64,000 nt of DNA from Pogonophryne albipinna (lineage: Eukaryota > Chordata > Actinopteri > Perciformes > Artedidraconidae). Position 1 is the stretch's first letter, and each line of letters starts with the position of its first letter. The translations under genes and the position numbers were made by a program. The notes beneath the pieces are model-generated. The model was not told the DNA's origin and ran no database searches. It saw nothing but the letters and a program-made list of their open reading frames with translations. The stretch spans positions 25,082,412-25,146,411 of the forward strand of contig CM053246.1 in the NCBI GenBank assembly GCA_028583405.1. Reading direction: 5' to 3'. This document shows positions 25,301 to 36,899 of the stretch, piece by piece.

Positions 25301-25728
25301 GACATAATCTAATATTCAGACAAAATGCAGGGAAAGAGAATACATCCATGGTAACATATTTATTTGAACCTGTGTAGGATCACAAACTCAATTCAAGGTT
25401 CTGGTGTGCGTGTATTATCTTTGCCAGTATTTATTTAGATCACGGTGTGAGCTATCATCTCAGGAGAGAGCATGAAGTAGTAGTATGAAAATACCAACCA
25501 TTAAATGTGAACCTGAGAACTCAGACATATTCAATAATATGTGTTGGGTCAGCATTCAAATCTTTACAATAATGAGATCTTACCTTCCTGGTTAGCAGAA
25601 ACCTTATTTTAGTTATTTGGATCGATCCAATGACATAAAATAATGAACTACACTTTGATCTAAACAGCATTTAAGGATACCTGTGCATGCCAAATTGGAA
25701 TAAAACAGCACTTAAACACAATTGCTAA
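22361..25728. other. Unique sequence, no gene recognised
   Basis: The first few hundred bases may be the 3' untranslated part of the minus-strand LINE at 22298. The rest has no paired termini. Frames such as 22641-22922 (minus) show no family motif. Confidence 0.45.
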
Positions 25729-27554
25729 AGTGCACCTATCATGCTATTTTAAGGCATATTATGGGTCTCAGATATATAAAAACACGTCTGTTGCGGCTTT
25801 CACACCAGCGCTTTTCCCTTTCTAGCTCCGAGCTAGAGCTTTTCTGGTTCAGCTCCGGTTTCCCTTTTCTGCTCCCGCTCTGTTCACACCGCCCAGAGCC
25901 TGACTGGTGTTGCCGCTGCTGCGTCATGACGTCACCGTTTACATCGCTGATTTGCTCCCCAACGGCGTTACGGCGCTCACAAGAACAACAACAACGGGGA
26001 ACTGCGTCGGGTCGATGATCGTGTTGCTTTTAATCACACGAAGCCAGATTAAATTAAATAACGACTTCTCCAACCTTATGCTTTTCTCCAGAGTGCCGTG
26101 GTTCATTGTTTATTAATTTGTTTCTGCAGCATTTACCGACCGCTGCAGTATTGGCTGCTCTTCCACGGGAGTTTATTCTCCCGTTAGCTCCCGGTTAGCT
26201 CACACTGCAGCGGCCGCTCTAAAGTATTTACTGTCCGACTCACACAAGCAGCTGATACATATCCCCAGTTCCCCTTAAGTGAATGTGTGTCAGTCTGAAT
26301 TGACGCTGTTTGGCATCACAACGCTGTTATGAAAGTTTCTTTGGTATAAAATGGGTGATGTTAGCATAGCAACCGAAGCTAAACTGACTACTTGCTATTG
26401 CTATCCTATTGTGGCATAAACCGTTTTCTACAGGCACATTTTACCGGCGTATTTTTATTATGATTCTCCTTGTGATAGTCGGACACGACAACCTGTGCAG
26501 TCCATGTATTGATTCCATCCGATAGCTGCTATAATACAAAACAAAACGTCTGCCTCTCTCCACAATGATCAATAACAGTGAACGGATGGTCAAAGTAAGG
26601 TACAAATAAACAGAATCACACGAAGCCTGGTTAGTGTTGCCTGACTTTATAAAGTGTGTTTATAAGCACTACTGCTTGTAGGCAGGCATGACAGTCAACC
26701 CATGTTCAGGGGAGGTGGGTTTAGTTTTCTGCACACCTCGACGTAAGGGAGACGTAAGCGACGCCACCTCTTAGCTCCGAAGCTCTTGCCTCTAGGCCGA
26801 CAATTTTTTGGAGCTGGAAGTGAACCGGATTCCGGAGCCAAGAGCGCCGCTGCGGTGTGAACAGGAAAAACCGGCACTTTTCAGGCTCCAGCTCCGAGCC
26901 GGAGCTGAAAACGCGTTGGTGTGAAAGGGGCATGTGATGTGTTTTGCTCAAAATATAAACAGATCATGCATTTTAGACATCCCTCATATGATATCCCTCT
27001 AATCCAGCCCTGTTAGAGAAACGCAGATTTTGGGTCCTTAGCTTGAGAAAAAAAAAAAAGAGGAGGCGGAGCTAATGCCTGATCAGAATTCTACCGGAGA
27101 TAGTTAAATTCTGCTGTGATAAAATGCCATCCTGTTCTAAACCACATCAAAGATTATTTCTGAAACTGTATGGAGCTCAAATGCTTTTTCTCTTGCAGGT
27201 TTATCACAAGGTGAGTTCCTTTTTTTATTTCCTGCTATTTAAACACATGTGCTCTACAGTAGGCCTACAGGTTTAGCTCTGAGTGTTAGCGAGGCTTGCT
27301 AATGTAGACAAAGACGAGATTATGTCCAAAACACGTCAGGCATTGTTTCTGATAGCAACTTTCTGTGTGTCTGACGCCGATTTGACGTCATATCGGCAGC
27401 AAATCTGTATCCGCTGTTGTACCTCCGTTTTTAAAAGTTTTGGATACGGTGGAAAAGAGCAAGGGTTTTATTTTCTGACGCTGTGTGAGTTCCCCGACAC
27501 ACATATTTATGTATAAAAGACATCAAAAAGTGCATTTTGCATGATAGGTCCCCT
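25729..27554. mobile_element. TTAA-target element interrupted by a nested element
   Basis: The right end reads, inverted, AGGGGACCTATCATGCAAAA next to TTAA (27555-27558). The left end reads AGTGCACCTATCATGC next to CTAA (25725-25728), a one-base variant of TTAA. The shared inverted repeat is ACCTATCATGC. TTAA duplication points to the piggyBac/Kolobok type. This end sequence is one I associate with abundant teleost MITEs, which is a memory-based statement. The element is split by an insertion at 25792-26932, so the original element was about 690 bp. No transposase is visible. Confidence 0.75.
25792..26932. mobile_element. Nested MITE with TTTCACACC ends and AGCTCCGAGCT repeats
   Basis: The left end TGCGGCTTTCACACCAGCGC pairs with the inverted right end TGCCCCTTTCACACCAACGC. 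Behind both termini lie reiterated AGCTCCGAGCT/AGCTCCGG motifs that can pair. It sits inside the TTAA element at 25729-27554. The flanks suggest a 3-bp duplication TGT (25789-25791 and 26933-26935), judged only from these flanks. TGT is not the TWA of canonical Harbinger elements, so the superfamily is left open. The CpG-rich interior yields short overlapping frames with no family motif. Confidence 0.68.
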
Positions 27555-27558
27555 TTAA

Positions 27559-30500
27559 TTGGAAAATGTGAGTATGTGAAAGCATCTTCGGTACATTTCC
27601 TGTTCAGGTAGAGGCAAAACAAATGTGTTAAACATGTGTTTCAAATCATCAGCAATGTGAAGCTTTGTGGCAACATTTATTTTCACCAGACTTTTTTTTT
27701 TATCATCTTGTTAACAAAGAAAAAAAAACTGTTAAATATGGAAGACAAAATTGTCCAAAGATTTGCAACCCATTTTCTTCCAGCAAACCAGATTGTTTCT
27801 TGCAACCATGAGTGTGATCCTAACCAAACTTTTTGAGTTGACTAAAATGAAATATCAATAAAAAATCCTCAAGATTATCCACAAAATTGGATATGTCTGT
27901 GTGCTGTGGCTGGTAGTCAGAAATATAATACTCTGATTTCATGGGCTCTCTCAATACTGGTATCCCCATACTGAACCTTTGACTGACTGATTCAAGGAAA
28001 TCCACTTCCTGGGTGTTGTATATGTGAGTGAGAATTAGGGTTGGAACAGAAAATCAGAATGTGTAAGACTCTTAATAAAAAGATCCAAGTTGCCCTTCCT
28101 GATCAAAGTCAGTTTTCATAAAGATAGCGTGAGTGGAACACCTAGTTCACTCGGACACTTTTGACAGAGAGTGAACTAGACAGCTAGTACTACAGCGCAG
28201 TTAGTTTTACATCGAAATCCAGTGGCTATTCTCTTCATTTTTCATGGTTGTTGCAAACAGCCCCACTGTAAATGTCAAGCCAATTTACAGATGTCAAATA
28301 CGATCCAATCATGCAGTTCGGAGCAGACTATAATTGACTAGATGTGAATAAAGCACTTTGTAGTGATTGATATGTTGTCATTTGCATTTGAGGAATATTT
28401 ATAGCGTGTTTAAATGTTGAGCAATCATTCAGTAAACTGGCTTTTTTCTAGATACAATTCTGCTTAAGGTTGACAACTTTTTTTTGATTTTGGAAAAATG
28501 TAATTTCTTCTCATGTTGGCATGGTAGGAAAAAAACTATCCGTTTATGATTCCATACTTCCTAACACATACTTTATATGCCAGATGTTTCATATGGTCAC
28601 ATCTGCAGTGATCATATATGCTGGCGTCCCAGGGGTGAACATGATTTTTTTTATCGTAGTGTCAAATCACATCTTGAACTTGTCTCTGAGCATCTGCTGT
28701 ATGTACCTGAGGTGAAATTACTATGTTGTCACCTTAACAGACACGTTTTCATTGCAGACACCTGTAATACACTTGCAGACACTGTGTTAATCCCTTGGGT
28801 GTCATTTTGCCATTTCATGGTTTTAATGGGTGTCCTTGTCAGTTTTATGAATAATGCTGATGAAGCATTTTTACACAACATCTTGACTAGTGTAGCTGCA
28901 AGTGAGCTGATGACTTTAATAATGTTTAGGGTTTACAGTATATTTGTCACATCAAGATGCACTACCTTAAATGTATTGATGTTGTGTACATTTTTGCTGT
29001 CTGCTCCTTTCAGGAAATCCTCCTAGTCTTTTAAAAAACCTGTATCAAACCAACTGGACATCTGTCTTTCCCTGTCTGTTTCCTCCGTCAGCCATCCATT
29101 CATGCCTGCTCTTGCACTCCACTTCTCACCCGCCTCCTATCCACCACCTTTTCCTGTTCCTTCCTTTTAGTCATCCATCTGTGACACCCTACACCTCCCT
29201 CACACACTTAAAGTTTGTTTATTTGTTGCTCTATCTCTCTCTTTCGCAACTCAGACTCACACCATCACTTGCCTAATTTGTATATCTACCTGTTTGTTCG
29301 TCCTACACACACTCACACTCTCCAGCCTCTTTCCTGACACCTCCCCACTGTCGCTCTCCTGCACAGCACATATTCTGTCTTCCCACATTGTGGGTGGTAT
29401 CAAAGCATTGTTTTTACAGCTATGAATGCATCATTTCTTAATTTTCTCCTAACTAGCAAAATTCAAGTCAAGCACTAAATATATTTTAAATACAGATATT
29501 CCAGAGACCATCGCAGTCACGATTGAAGCAGAATGCAGGAATCTATTGATTGCTTGCTAACCAGAGAGGCTGCTTTCTTTTTGTAGTGCATGTAAACGCT
29601 AAGGAGCATATTTGATCTTGTTGCAATTTAAAATTGCAACAAGATCGGGTTACATTGTAAGTATACAATTCTTACTTCTAAACAAACTCTTTTATTGACT
29701 TTACATATTATTTTATCGATTAAAAAACTATTTTTATCATTGTTCTTTGATATTTGTTTGTTTGTTTGCTCCCTCTGAGTGAACACTGACAATATATGCA
29801 TAAAGTATACATGGAAAGGGAGGCTTACTTTAATTATTTTGAAGAGTAATTGAAATGTCACTTTCATTATACCTGAAATGAAAAAGATATACATAATAAA
29901 TAACAAATGGAGCTATAATTAAAACAGTAAATTAGAAAGCATATAAACCCACCTACGGAGGCATATGTGACTATAATTGAATCTTTATTGCCCTCAAACA
30001 TGCTTGTACTTGCGTTAACACCACATGAGTATGCTTCATTTGGCATATACATATGGTCATGTTTAACACCGTAAATGTTTTTTAAAATTCAACCCATTCA
30101 ATGTGTCTAGATATTAATGTATCATGTCACAGATGTGATGTGGTTTCACTTAGCTTGAAGAGGGCATAGGGAGACCACCACAAACCAAGTTTGATAGACC
30201 TCACAAAAGCCCATTCTCCCTGAAATGAAAGATATGTGGAAATTGGGAGTAAAATTGAGGTTCACAAATGTTATTTTTCTAGCTATATGAAAAAAAGAAG
30301 CTTTATGTTTTCCTTTTTTTGTACCCCGAGTGGCATTGGTGGGTTTGACTGAAAATGTGAGGGTGTTATTCATTGGGTTTCAGGACACACTCGGATAGAA
30401 CAAGGCAGGTGGGCTATTGTACTTACTTCAGAAGTAGAGGAAAAAAACTCCAATCTCTTTCTTGCAGGATTTTTTCTTCCTCCACCTAAGTACAAGATAG

Positions 30501-32310
30501 AAAAAAGTGAGATGGATCACAAAGTTGATTGCTGCAGAATACAAATTATGGATTTGAGTGTTTTTCTGTTCTACCGTCCTCCTACCTGAAAATAACATCT
30601 GTTACAATCAAATTAAAGAGGCAAACCAAGTCACAGTCATTAAACGATCATACAGCCAAATTAAAAGCCATTTAAAATGATGAACTATCAAATTAAATGA
30701 AGGAGTCCTCTGAAATGATTGTGTACAGATGACTAATAAGAATCCATTAATAGCCGAAGAAATGATCTATTGAATCTTAATGTTGAATATAGTGACTGCA
30801 TTGATCCTGCCTTGTTCGTATTGGTTTCATCACCATCTCAATTTTTATATTTATGTAAACATTACATGAATATGTCACAAAAATGGGGGATTCAACCCAG
30901 AATTAGAAGAGGAGCTGTGACATAAAGATCCCAGCCCAACTCTTGCTGCTCAATCACTGAAAGGCAGTGAATACGAGCCTCTTAATGCCTCCTATATTAC
31001 AGTGAAGAACATTCAGTTGAAATATAACAAAGAGATTAGACAAATAATGATACACTGCAAATGCCCATGTGGGTCCAATAAAAGTACAGTGATATAAATA
31101 ATACCAATATAAAACCCTCTAAGAGAATGAAGCACGCAGGTTTGGTTGCTATTGGAAACTGCTTTGCAAGGGAGTGGCTGGTATTGTTCCTAACACCTAA
31201 ATACTGCTGTAAATAGTCTGGATGTGTATATATATCTATGTATACGCACATACACACAAAAACACCATACTCTCTTCAAATCTGACAAAAAATATCTAAC
31301 CCACCTTATGATATGATTTTGTTATGAATATTGTGTTATTATCTGCACTAATTTCTGCATTGGCTTCAACCTAACCCATTAGAAATTGGATCCGTCAAGA
31401 CGTTAATATTTGTACTCCAACACTTACTGGCCAACATTCATAGCAAAGAGTATTGAAAACCTTTAAAGTCAAGAAGCATGCAGGCAGAAAACAGAGGCTG
31501 GACTGCTAAAGCTGAAGACCAGAGAAAGAGATCTGGCAGAAAAATGTACATCAAAGCCAGCTTATTGCTAACAGGGAGGATGTCAGGAAACACTGGGTAA
31601 ACAGACTGTGGTCAAGCCAGCCCCCACTTCGGAAAACTCAGTCAAGCCAGCCCGCACGTTGTATTGCGGTGCGCAAATATCCTATGGATTACGGTAGAGG
31701 CCTGTAAAAACTGCCTTCAAAATAAAAGCGTTTACTCGGTCAATAACCAATATACCTAAAAAAAACACACCACACATATTCATATATACTGGAGCTTAAA
31801 TTAAGAAATATTTACTATATAATGTGATCAATAATAATTTAAAACAAACTACGTATAACTACCACATTATAACTGAGTGAATGTAAAATGTAAGAATACA
31901 GTTATGAAGACATATCTGACATTTCCACTGGGTGACTAATTTCAATTGATGTTGACATCTCACAACACTCCTAAAATAACATTACTTTCTGAAGCACAAT
32001 TTAAAATGTGTGCTGTTTAAAATCTCAAATTAGATCTATTGTCCATCTATATTTTGATTATTATTTAATGGAAACCTTATTTCACTTCAGGGTGATAGCA
32101 GGAGACCCCATCTAGTCACTCAGAGAGAATCTGGACAATCTGATGTACAGTTTCAAAATAAAAGACCTTTGAAGTCTCATATGAGCTCTCTTCCTTCTGT
32201 TTGTATCCAACAGTTCAAATGTTCGAATTACATTAAACCAGAATTGTCCCCCTTTTTTATTTAACAGTGAAGAAAATTGGATATGTTAATGATATATTGA
32301 CCACAAAACT
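27559..32310. other. Long stretch of unique sequence, no gene recognised
   Basis: No transposon ends were paired over 4.7 kb. The longest frame is 149 codons (28577-29026, plus). It has no motif or domain I recognise, and its codon content looks like translated AT-rich DNA. A perfect 33-bp inverted repeat lies at 29614-29646. A pyrimidine-rich patch runs over about 29040-29350. A possible conserved non-coding block lies at about 30590-30790. Confidence 0.5.
29614..29646. repeat. 33-bp near-perfect palindrome outside any recognised transposon
   Basis: The arms are GATCTTGTTGCAATTT and AAATTGCAACAAGATC (16 bp each, no mismatch) around a single central A. The surrounding sequence shows no element termini. 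Confidence 0.9.
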
Positions 32311-32350
32311 CAATGTCCCCGGTTTTCATTTTGAAAATCTGGTCACCTTA
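32311..32350 (-). mobile_element. Possible hAT terminus fragment
   Basis: Read on the minus strand it starts TAAGGTGACCAGATTTTCAA and continues to an ACCGGGGACATTG motif. This resembles the end of GGGTGACCAGA-type hAT elements of vertebrates. No opposite end was found, so it is at best a truncated remnant. Confidence 0.35.
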
Positions 32351-32469
32351 AGTATGGGAGTACTTCCATTCGCTTCGTCTTGATCTGTAGATGTGATTTG
32401 CCCCCGAGCACCCCTGGGTAAATTACCGTACAGCCAATCACAATGCGTGACGTCATTGGTAAGAGACGG

Positions 32470-32513
32470 ACCCCGAACACATATGGGACCCGATGGTACC
32501 CCGAACACATATG
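32470..32513 (+). repeat. 17-bp direct repeat at 28-bp spacing
   Basis: ACCCCGAACACATATGG occurs at 32470-32486 and again at 32498-32514, joined by an ACCCGATGGT spacer. It lies in a GC-richer block (about 32400-32530) next to a TGACGTCA motif. The origin is unknown. Confidence 0.8.
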
Positions 32514-32937
32514 GTACCAACACCGGTTTCCTCAGAGTGGAGGTGTCCTGAGATTGGCCTGCAGGCTCTCTTGGACATTTTAATAAAAATACTGGTTGAA
32601 TTCAGCCTTCAGTGAGCAAATCGAAGATACATGAAAAGTAAAACCAATATAATTGATGTACTTACATCACTAACTTTCAACAGGTTATTTATGTATGAGC
32701 TAAGAAAATAATTAAGCATAATTATTTAGGATATTTCAACCTCAACGTCTGGAAAGTACAAACTGGATTGAGCCTAAACAAAATCAAATCATCTCCTGAC
32801 AGCACTTGATCTGCAGGCTGGACCTTGACCTTTCATATTTTATGATGGTTACTGCTACTGAAGGCCTGCTGTTAAAATAATACAAATCCTGCAGCAAAGT
32901 GACACTTTTCACATAAAACAAGCATAATGAATATTGA

Positions 32938-33045
32938 TTTCTCTGGAAGTTTTTCCTTGTACGATGTGAGGGTCTAAAGATAGAGGGTGTCGTTTTTCTC
33001 ATACTGATATTCTGAACAATCTGTGTTGTTGTATTTGCTGTAAAG
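32938..33045 (+). mobile_element. Truncated copy of an L2-like retroposon 3' region
   Basis: About 108 bp match, nearly base for base, the 3' region of the retroposon at 34201-34980 (its part from about 34774 to 34880), including GGAAGTTTTTCCTTGTACGA and TCTGAACAATCTGTG. Both ends are truncated relative to that copy, with unique DNA on either side. Confidence 0.8.
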
Positions 33046-34072
33046 TTAATGTATGGCAGGGGGGAGATACAGAGTCTGAATTAACAGGGGAGTTATGGCA
33101 AGAAAACAAAGCAGGCACATTTTTTTAATTTAGTTGAAATACATTTGTATTACTCAAAGTAAGGTATCGGCCTAAGTATTATGTTGGTATTGCTACTTAA
33201 ACTGTCAAAACACTTGTATTATATTCCGCTTCCCCTGTTAAACCAATGGAACACCAACGTAAAACCTCCCACAGCTGACTTGTGATGTTTGTTGAGAATA
33301 AGCCACACGTGCCATCTTGAATCATGGCCTTATTCTCCCCACACCTTTAACCGATCAATACGTGCACCATTGGCAGAAGCAGTGAGACTGTGGAGTACGC
33401 CTGTTTAGGCATCATTTCATCTTTATCTCAGTATTGTGGCAAGGCAAGGCTCATCTGGTCCTGCTGGGATGTTTAGTTTACCTATCCCATCAGCAGCACC
33501 ACCCACCAGGAGCTGATTGGCCCTGACAACCTCCCGCTGTGGACATCCAGCCATCCCTGGGAGGATAGAGCTGGGAGAACGGGACTGGTGGATGAATTCT
33601 CAGTGGGTGTTCAGAGTAGGTATTGGTAGGGCATTGGACCGTGGACAGACAGAGGTAAAAGTGTAAGTAAAGACAGATTAGGTGAGGTGAGGGAAGAAGT
33701 TGTTGAAATAAGGTCCATTTGAAACAAGTTTGCGCTTAGAGTGGATGTTACAACATTAAGTAAAGCTGTAATCTCAGAGAATGCACACTGGAAATGTGAT
33801 ATGAATGATTCCCTTTCTGCAGCAGGTTATAGGTGAGAGATCAACAAAGGGTGAAAAGGAGACAGACTAGTGGGTGGGAATGAGAGATGAGCTGAGAGGA
33901 GAGAAATGGAGAGTAAGGGAGAGACAGACAGAGAGGAATGAAGGAGGCAAGGGAGGAAGATGGATGGACAGATTGAGTATGGGGAAGTGTATAGCTTCAG
34001 CATGATTAACTGCCATGCCACACTCACAGCTCTCTGTCCTTCTCTTCTTTTTGTCTTCTTGCCCGAATCTTA
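33046..34072. other. Unique sequence, no gene recognised
   Basis: Includes a purine-rich GA tract at about 33880-33960. The minus-strand frames here read through that simple sequence. No exon recognised. Confidence 0.45.
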
Positions 34073-35180
34073 CGCAGCGTCCACACGGCAGCGTGCGTTG
34101 AAGCTTGCCGGCGGGCGTGTCTGAAACTCGACCAACAACCAATCACATGAAACTCCCGCCCCGGACACAAAAGCACGCGGTTTGATTGGCAAGAGCTTGT
34201 TGTGCTCCCTATCTCTGTTTCTTATCCTATATCTAATAGAACTGCTCGGGTCTTGATAGATTCAGTGGGGAAGTTCATGAGATCTTTCTAGAGGGTTATC
34301 AAGAATAACTTTTATCCAATGACCTTTTCCCTCTCTGTCTGTGTCTGTGTATTCTCTTGTTTCGATTAACCCAGCCAAATATTTTTTCTTGTTTTGTATC
34401 TATATCTACGCCGGGATCCGGAGTCGAGGCTGATCCTCTTGCTGTAGTCCTGTGTCTTGGATCCTCTATCCTGAGTTCTGGATTAAGTCGTGGACTTCGG
34501 GTCGTGGCTGAACCTGTCTCTGCGGTCCTGCCTTGGGTCTCGTCATGCTGCTTCCCTGATGGCTTCCACAGGATTGTAGCTGACATCCTCGTGGATTCAT
34601 CTTCTTATTACAGACACATGCATTTCCTAACATTCGGTCTATATGCTGTAAAATGTATTATCTCTTCGATTTACACACGGCATCTATTGCACGTCTGTCC
34701 GTCCTGGGAGAGGGATCCCTCCTCTGTTGCTCTCCCTGAGGTTTCTCCCATTTTTTCCCCTTAAACTGTGGGTTTTCTCTGGAAGTTTTTCCTTGTACGA
34801 TGTGAGGGTCTAAGGATAGAGGGTGTCGTATTGTCATACTGATATTCTGAACAATCTGTGCTGTTGTATTTGCTGTAAAGTGTCTCTACTGTAGGCTATT
34901 TTTATTATATGTACAGCACTTTGGCTCGACCAAAAATCGTTTATATGCTATATAAATAAAACTTGATTTGATTTGATTTTTACTGGCATATGATTTGATT
35001 GGCTGACGCTTCCGTTGAAGCTTCAAAAGTAGAACATTGCTCTACTTTTGAAGCGAGCAATGCGTGCAAAGCGAAGCGACGGACCCACAATGCAGTTCGG
35101 CAAAGCGTGACGTCACCCCATTCAAAATGAATGGGCAGAAGCGTTGAAGCTTCAACGCACGCCGCCTTGTGGACGGGCCG
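34073..35180. mobile_element. PIF/Harbinger-like MITE, copy 1, split by a retroposon
   Basis: The inverted ends read GTCCACACGGCAGCGTGCGT on the left and GTCCACAAGGCGGCGTGCGT from the right, extending into GTTGAAGCTT. The target duplication is TTA on both sides (34070-34072 and 35181-35183), matching the TWA preference of PIF/Harbinger elements. A second copy at 47904-48605 shares both ends, the internal ACCAACAACCAATCACATGA, and the right-hand hairpin AGTAGAACATTGCTCTACTT. Comparison with that copy shows that 34201-34980 is a later insertion. No transposase is present. The element is non-autonomous, about 330 bp without the insert. Confidence 0.85.
34201..34980 (+). mobile_element. L2-like retroposon inserted in the Harbinger MITE
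   Basis: The 3' end has TGTACAGCACTTTGGCTCGA, then CTATATAAATAAAACTTG and a repeated ATTTG tail, the usual 3' terminus of fish L2-type LINEs or SINEs that borrow that tail. Upstream lies CTCCCTGAGGTTTCTCCC, which I recognise as part of the same widespread fish repeat. The borders are set by comparing the two Harbinger copies: flanking sequence stops at GCTTGT and resumes at ACTGGC. The open frame of 135 codons (34357-34764) is not a known protein and is probably a chance frame. Related pieces are at 32938-33045 (+) and 42970-43124 (-). Confidence 0.72.
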
Positions 35181-35183
35181 TTA

Positions 35184-35710
35184 CTCTTTAAATATCTATT
35201 TCTTTGGGGGAGGTCACACAACTAGCATGGGGTCTCATATACAATCACTATTTACACACAAACTGCGTCAGAAATATGCAAGAAAACGACTTGACGGCAG
35301 AAAGCCAGATTATTATTATCCATATGATGCCTTTCACACATTTAATTTCACTTCACATTACATGTTACTTAAATATCCACTCTATGATTAACATTCAAAT
35401 CAGCAGTGTTATTTTTACTCCTGCTAATGAGCACTGACTATTCCATAAGCAACTTTAATGTCAAATCAACTCTGGAGAACTCAGGAACTCTTGCATGTCC
35501 ACAGACAGACCCGCCCTCCTTGCTAAAACTAGGCCCATTAATGAACTTGACCTTTATTTTGATCTTATCTACACACCTGTATGGTTGCATGTTTGCGACG
35601 CAGTGACAAAGATTTGTCACAAGACACGAAGGTTCACAAGGTGAAAACAATACCACCAGTGTCATTATCACTACTGGTTATTCATTGTAATACTGTATAT
35701 TTATATATAT
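35184..35710. other. Unique sequence, no gene recognised
   Basis: AT-rich spacer between two transposons; nothing else seen. Confidence 0.5.
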
Positions 35711-36899
35711 CCTCCTGGGACCCAGCCCATTGAAAATGTCCACTGTAGTGGACATTTTGTTAACATGCATCTCCTTTTACTCTTTTGAGCTACTCTATCA
35801 ATCCCTGATGTACTGTACAGAGGACATCCTGGTCTTTCCAGTGATATGTCAATGGTTAAAATTGCATGCTGGGAAGTTCCTCTTTCTTTTCATCCAAAAT
35901 GGCTGGCATACGTAAAACAAAATTGTATAGAAGCAGGAGGAGAAGTCAAATATTGTTGAATAATTGTTATTTTTACCATGAAAATCATATATATTCTTGT
36001 TTATTAACATGTGAGGAACTATATAATTAGTTCTCAAAGCAATTAAATAATTCAAGTTTTCAAATAACAGCCCTTTTATAAATGTCCATTCTAGTGGACG
36101 TCAGGACCATCTTCATGGACTTTATGACTCAATATTGTTGCAGGAGACGGAACTGAAGCAGACATTTTCTGTACCAGATAGTTCAGGGAGATTTTGAGCT
36201 CTCAGATGATGAGAGAGATGAGGCTTTCACACCTGGGATAGAAGAGGGTCAAGAAGAAGGGGGGGAAAGATGTAGGAGGCTCCATGAGCGCACAGATAGA
36301 TACATAGAGACAGATAGGGACGAGCTGGAAAGACATGGCCCCCTGTGGGCCAAGAGTAGCACGTATGTCTTATTGTTGTTTTTATTTTAAGTGGAGCCAT
36401 GAAAAATGAGAATTGCCTCAGGAATGTCAAGTTTGTTTCTATGAGCATGGTCAAATGGAGACCACATCCATAAAACTAGTCAAGATGACCCTACAGCCCG
36501 TGCTGACTGGAGTCAATGAGGTACTTTCCCACTACATCGACTACAAAGTCTTTGAAGATCTGGAAAGATTCACCAAAAAACAAGCTAGTTTTGTTTTGAC
36601 CAAATAAACAGCAATGTTCAGATCAATTACTTATTCATGTTTTAAATAAAGGTGAATGTATTATTGTATTAATATCACTCTATAACCATAATACGTTACA
36701 TAGTCCATCTGTTAATTTTGGCTGTCTTTTCAAACTAATATGGTCCCGACGTCCTCTACAGTGGACATACTGTAACATTTTAAAATAAAATAAAATAAAA
36801 AAAGTCTAAATTGCAAGATGTTTTTTTAACCCTAAATAGGTAGGAAATCACAAAAAAAAGGAAATTGGACGACAAGTTTTTTCCTCGGGTCCCAGGAGG
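35711..36899. mobile_element. DNA element with CCTCCTGGGACCC ends
   Basis: Both ends carry CCTCCTGGGACCC in inverted orientation. The flanks are ATATATAT on the left and ATATAGAT on the right, either an ATAT duplication or an 8-bp duplication with one mismatch. Subterminal palindromic motifs include CCACTGTAGTGG on the left and CTCTACAGTGGAC on the right. On the plus strand near 36190-36265 a translated stretch reads RDFELSDDERDEAFTPG. The acidic D/E-rich character resembles the N-terminus of piggyBac-derived transposases, but the duplicated target is not TTAA, so I leave the superfamily open. The 64-codon frame at 36413-36607 may be further degraded coding remains. Confidence 0.68.

Noticed and set aside
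28577..29026. 149-codon frame, the longest outside recognised elements
   Set aside because: No domain, signal or repeat pattern that I recognise; single frame in AT-rich DNA without splice-site or promoter support. A protein search with a clear hit would change this.
29040..29350. Pyrimidine-rich stretch as a regulatory tract or exon
   Set aside because: Long C/T-rich DNA without a branch-point/acceptor/exon arrangement; composition alone is not evidence.
34357..34764. 135-codon frame in the retroposon insert
   Set aside because: Lies in the 3' region of an L2-like retroposon; no reverse transcriptase or endonuclease motif; probably untranslated.
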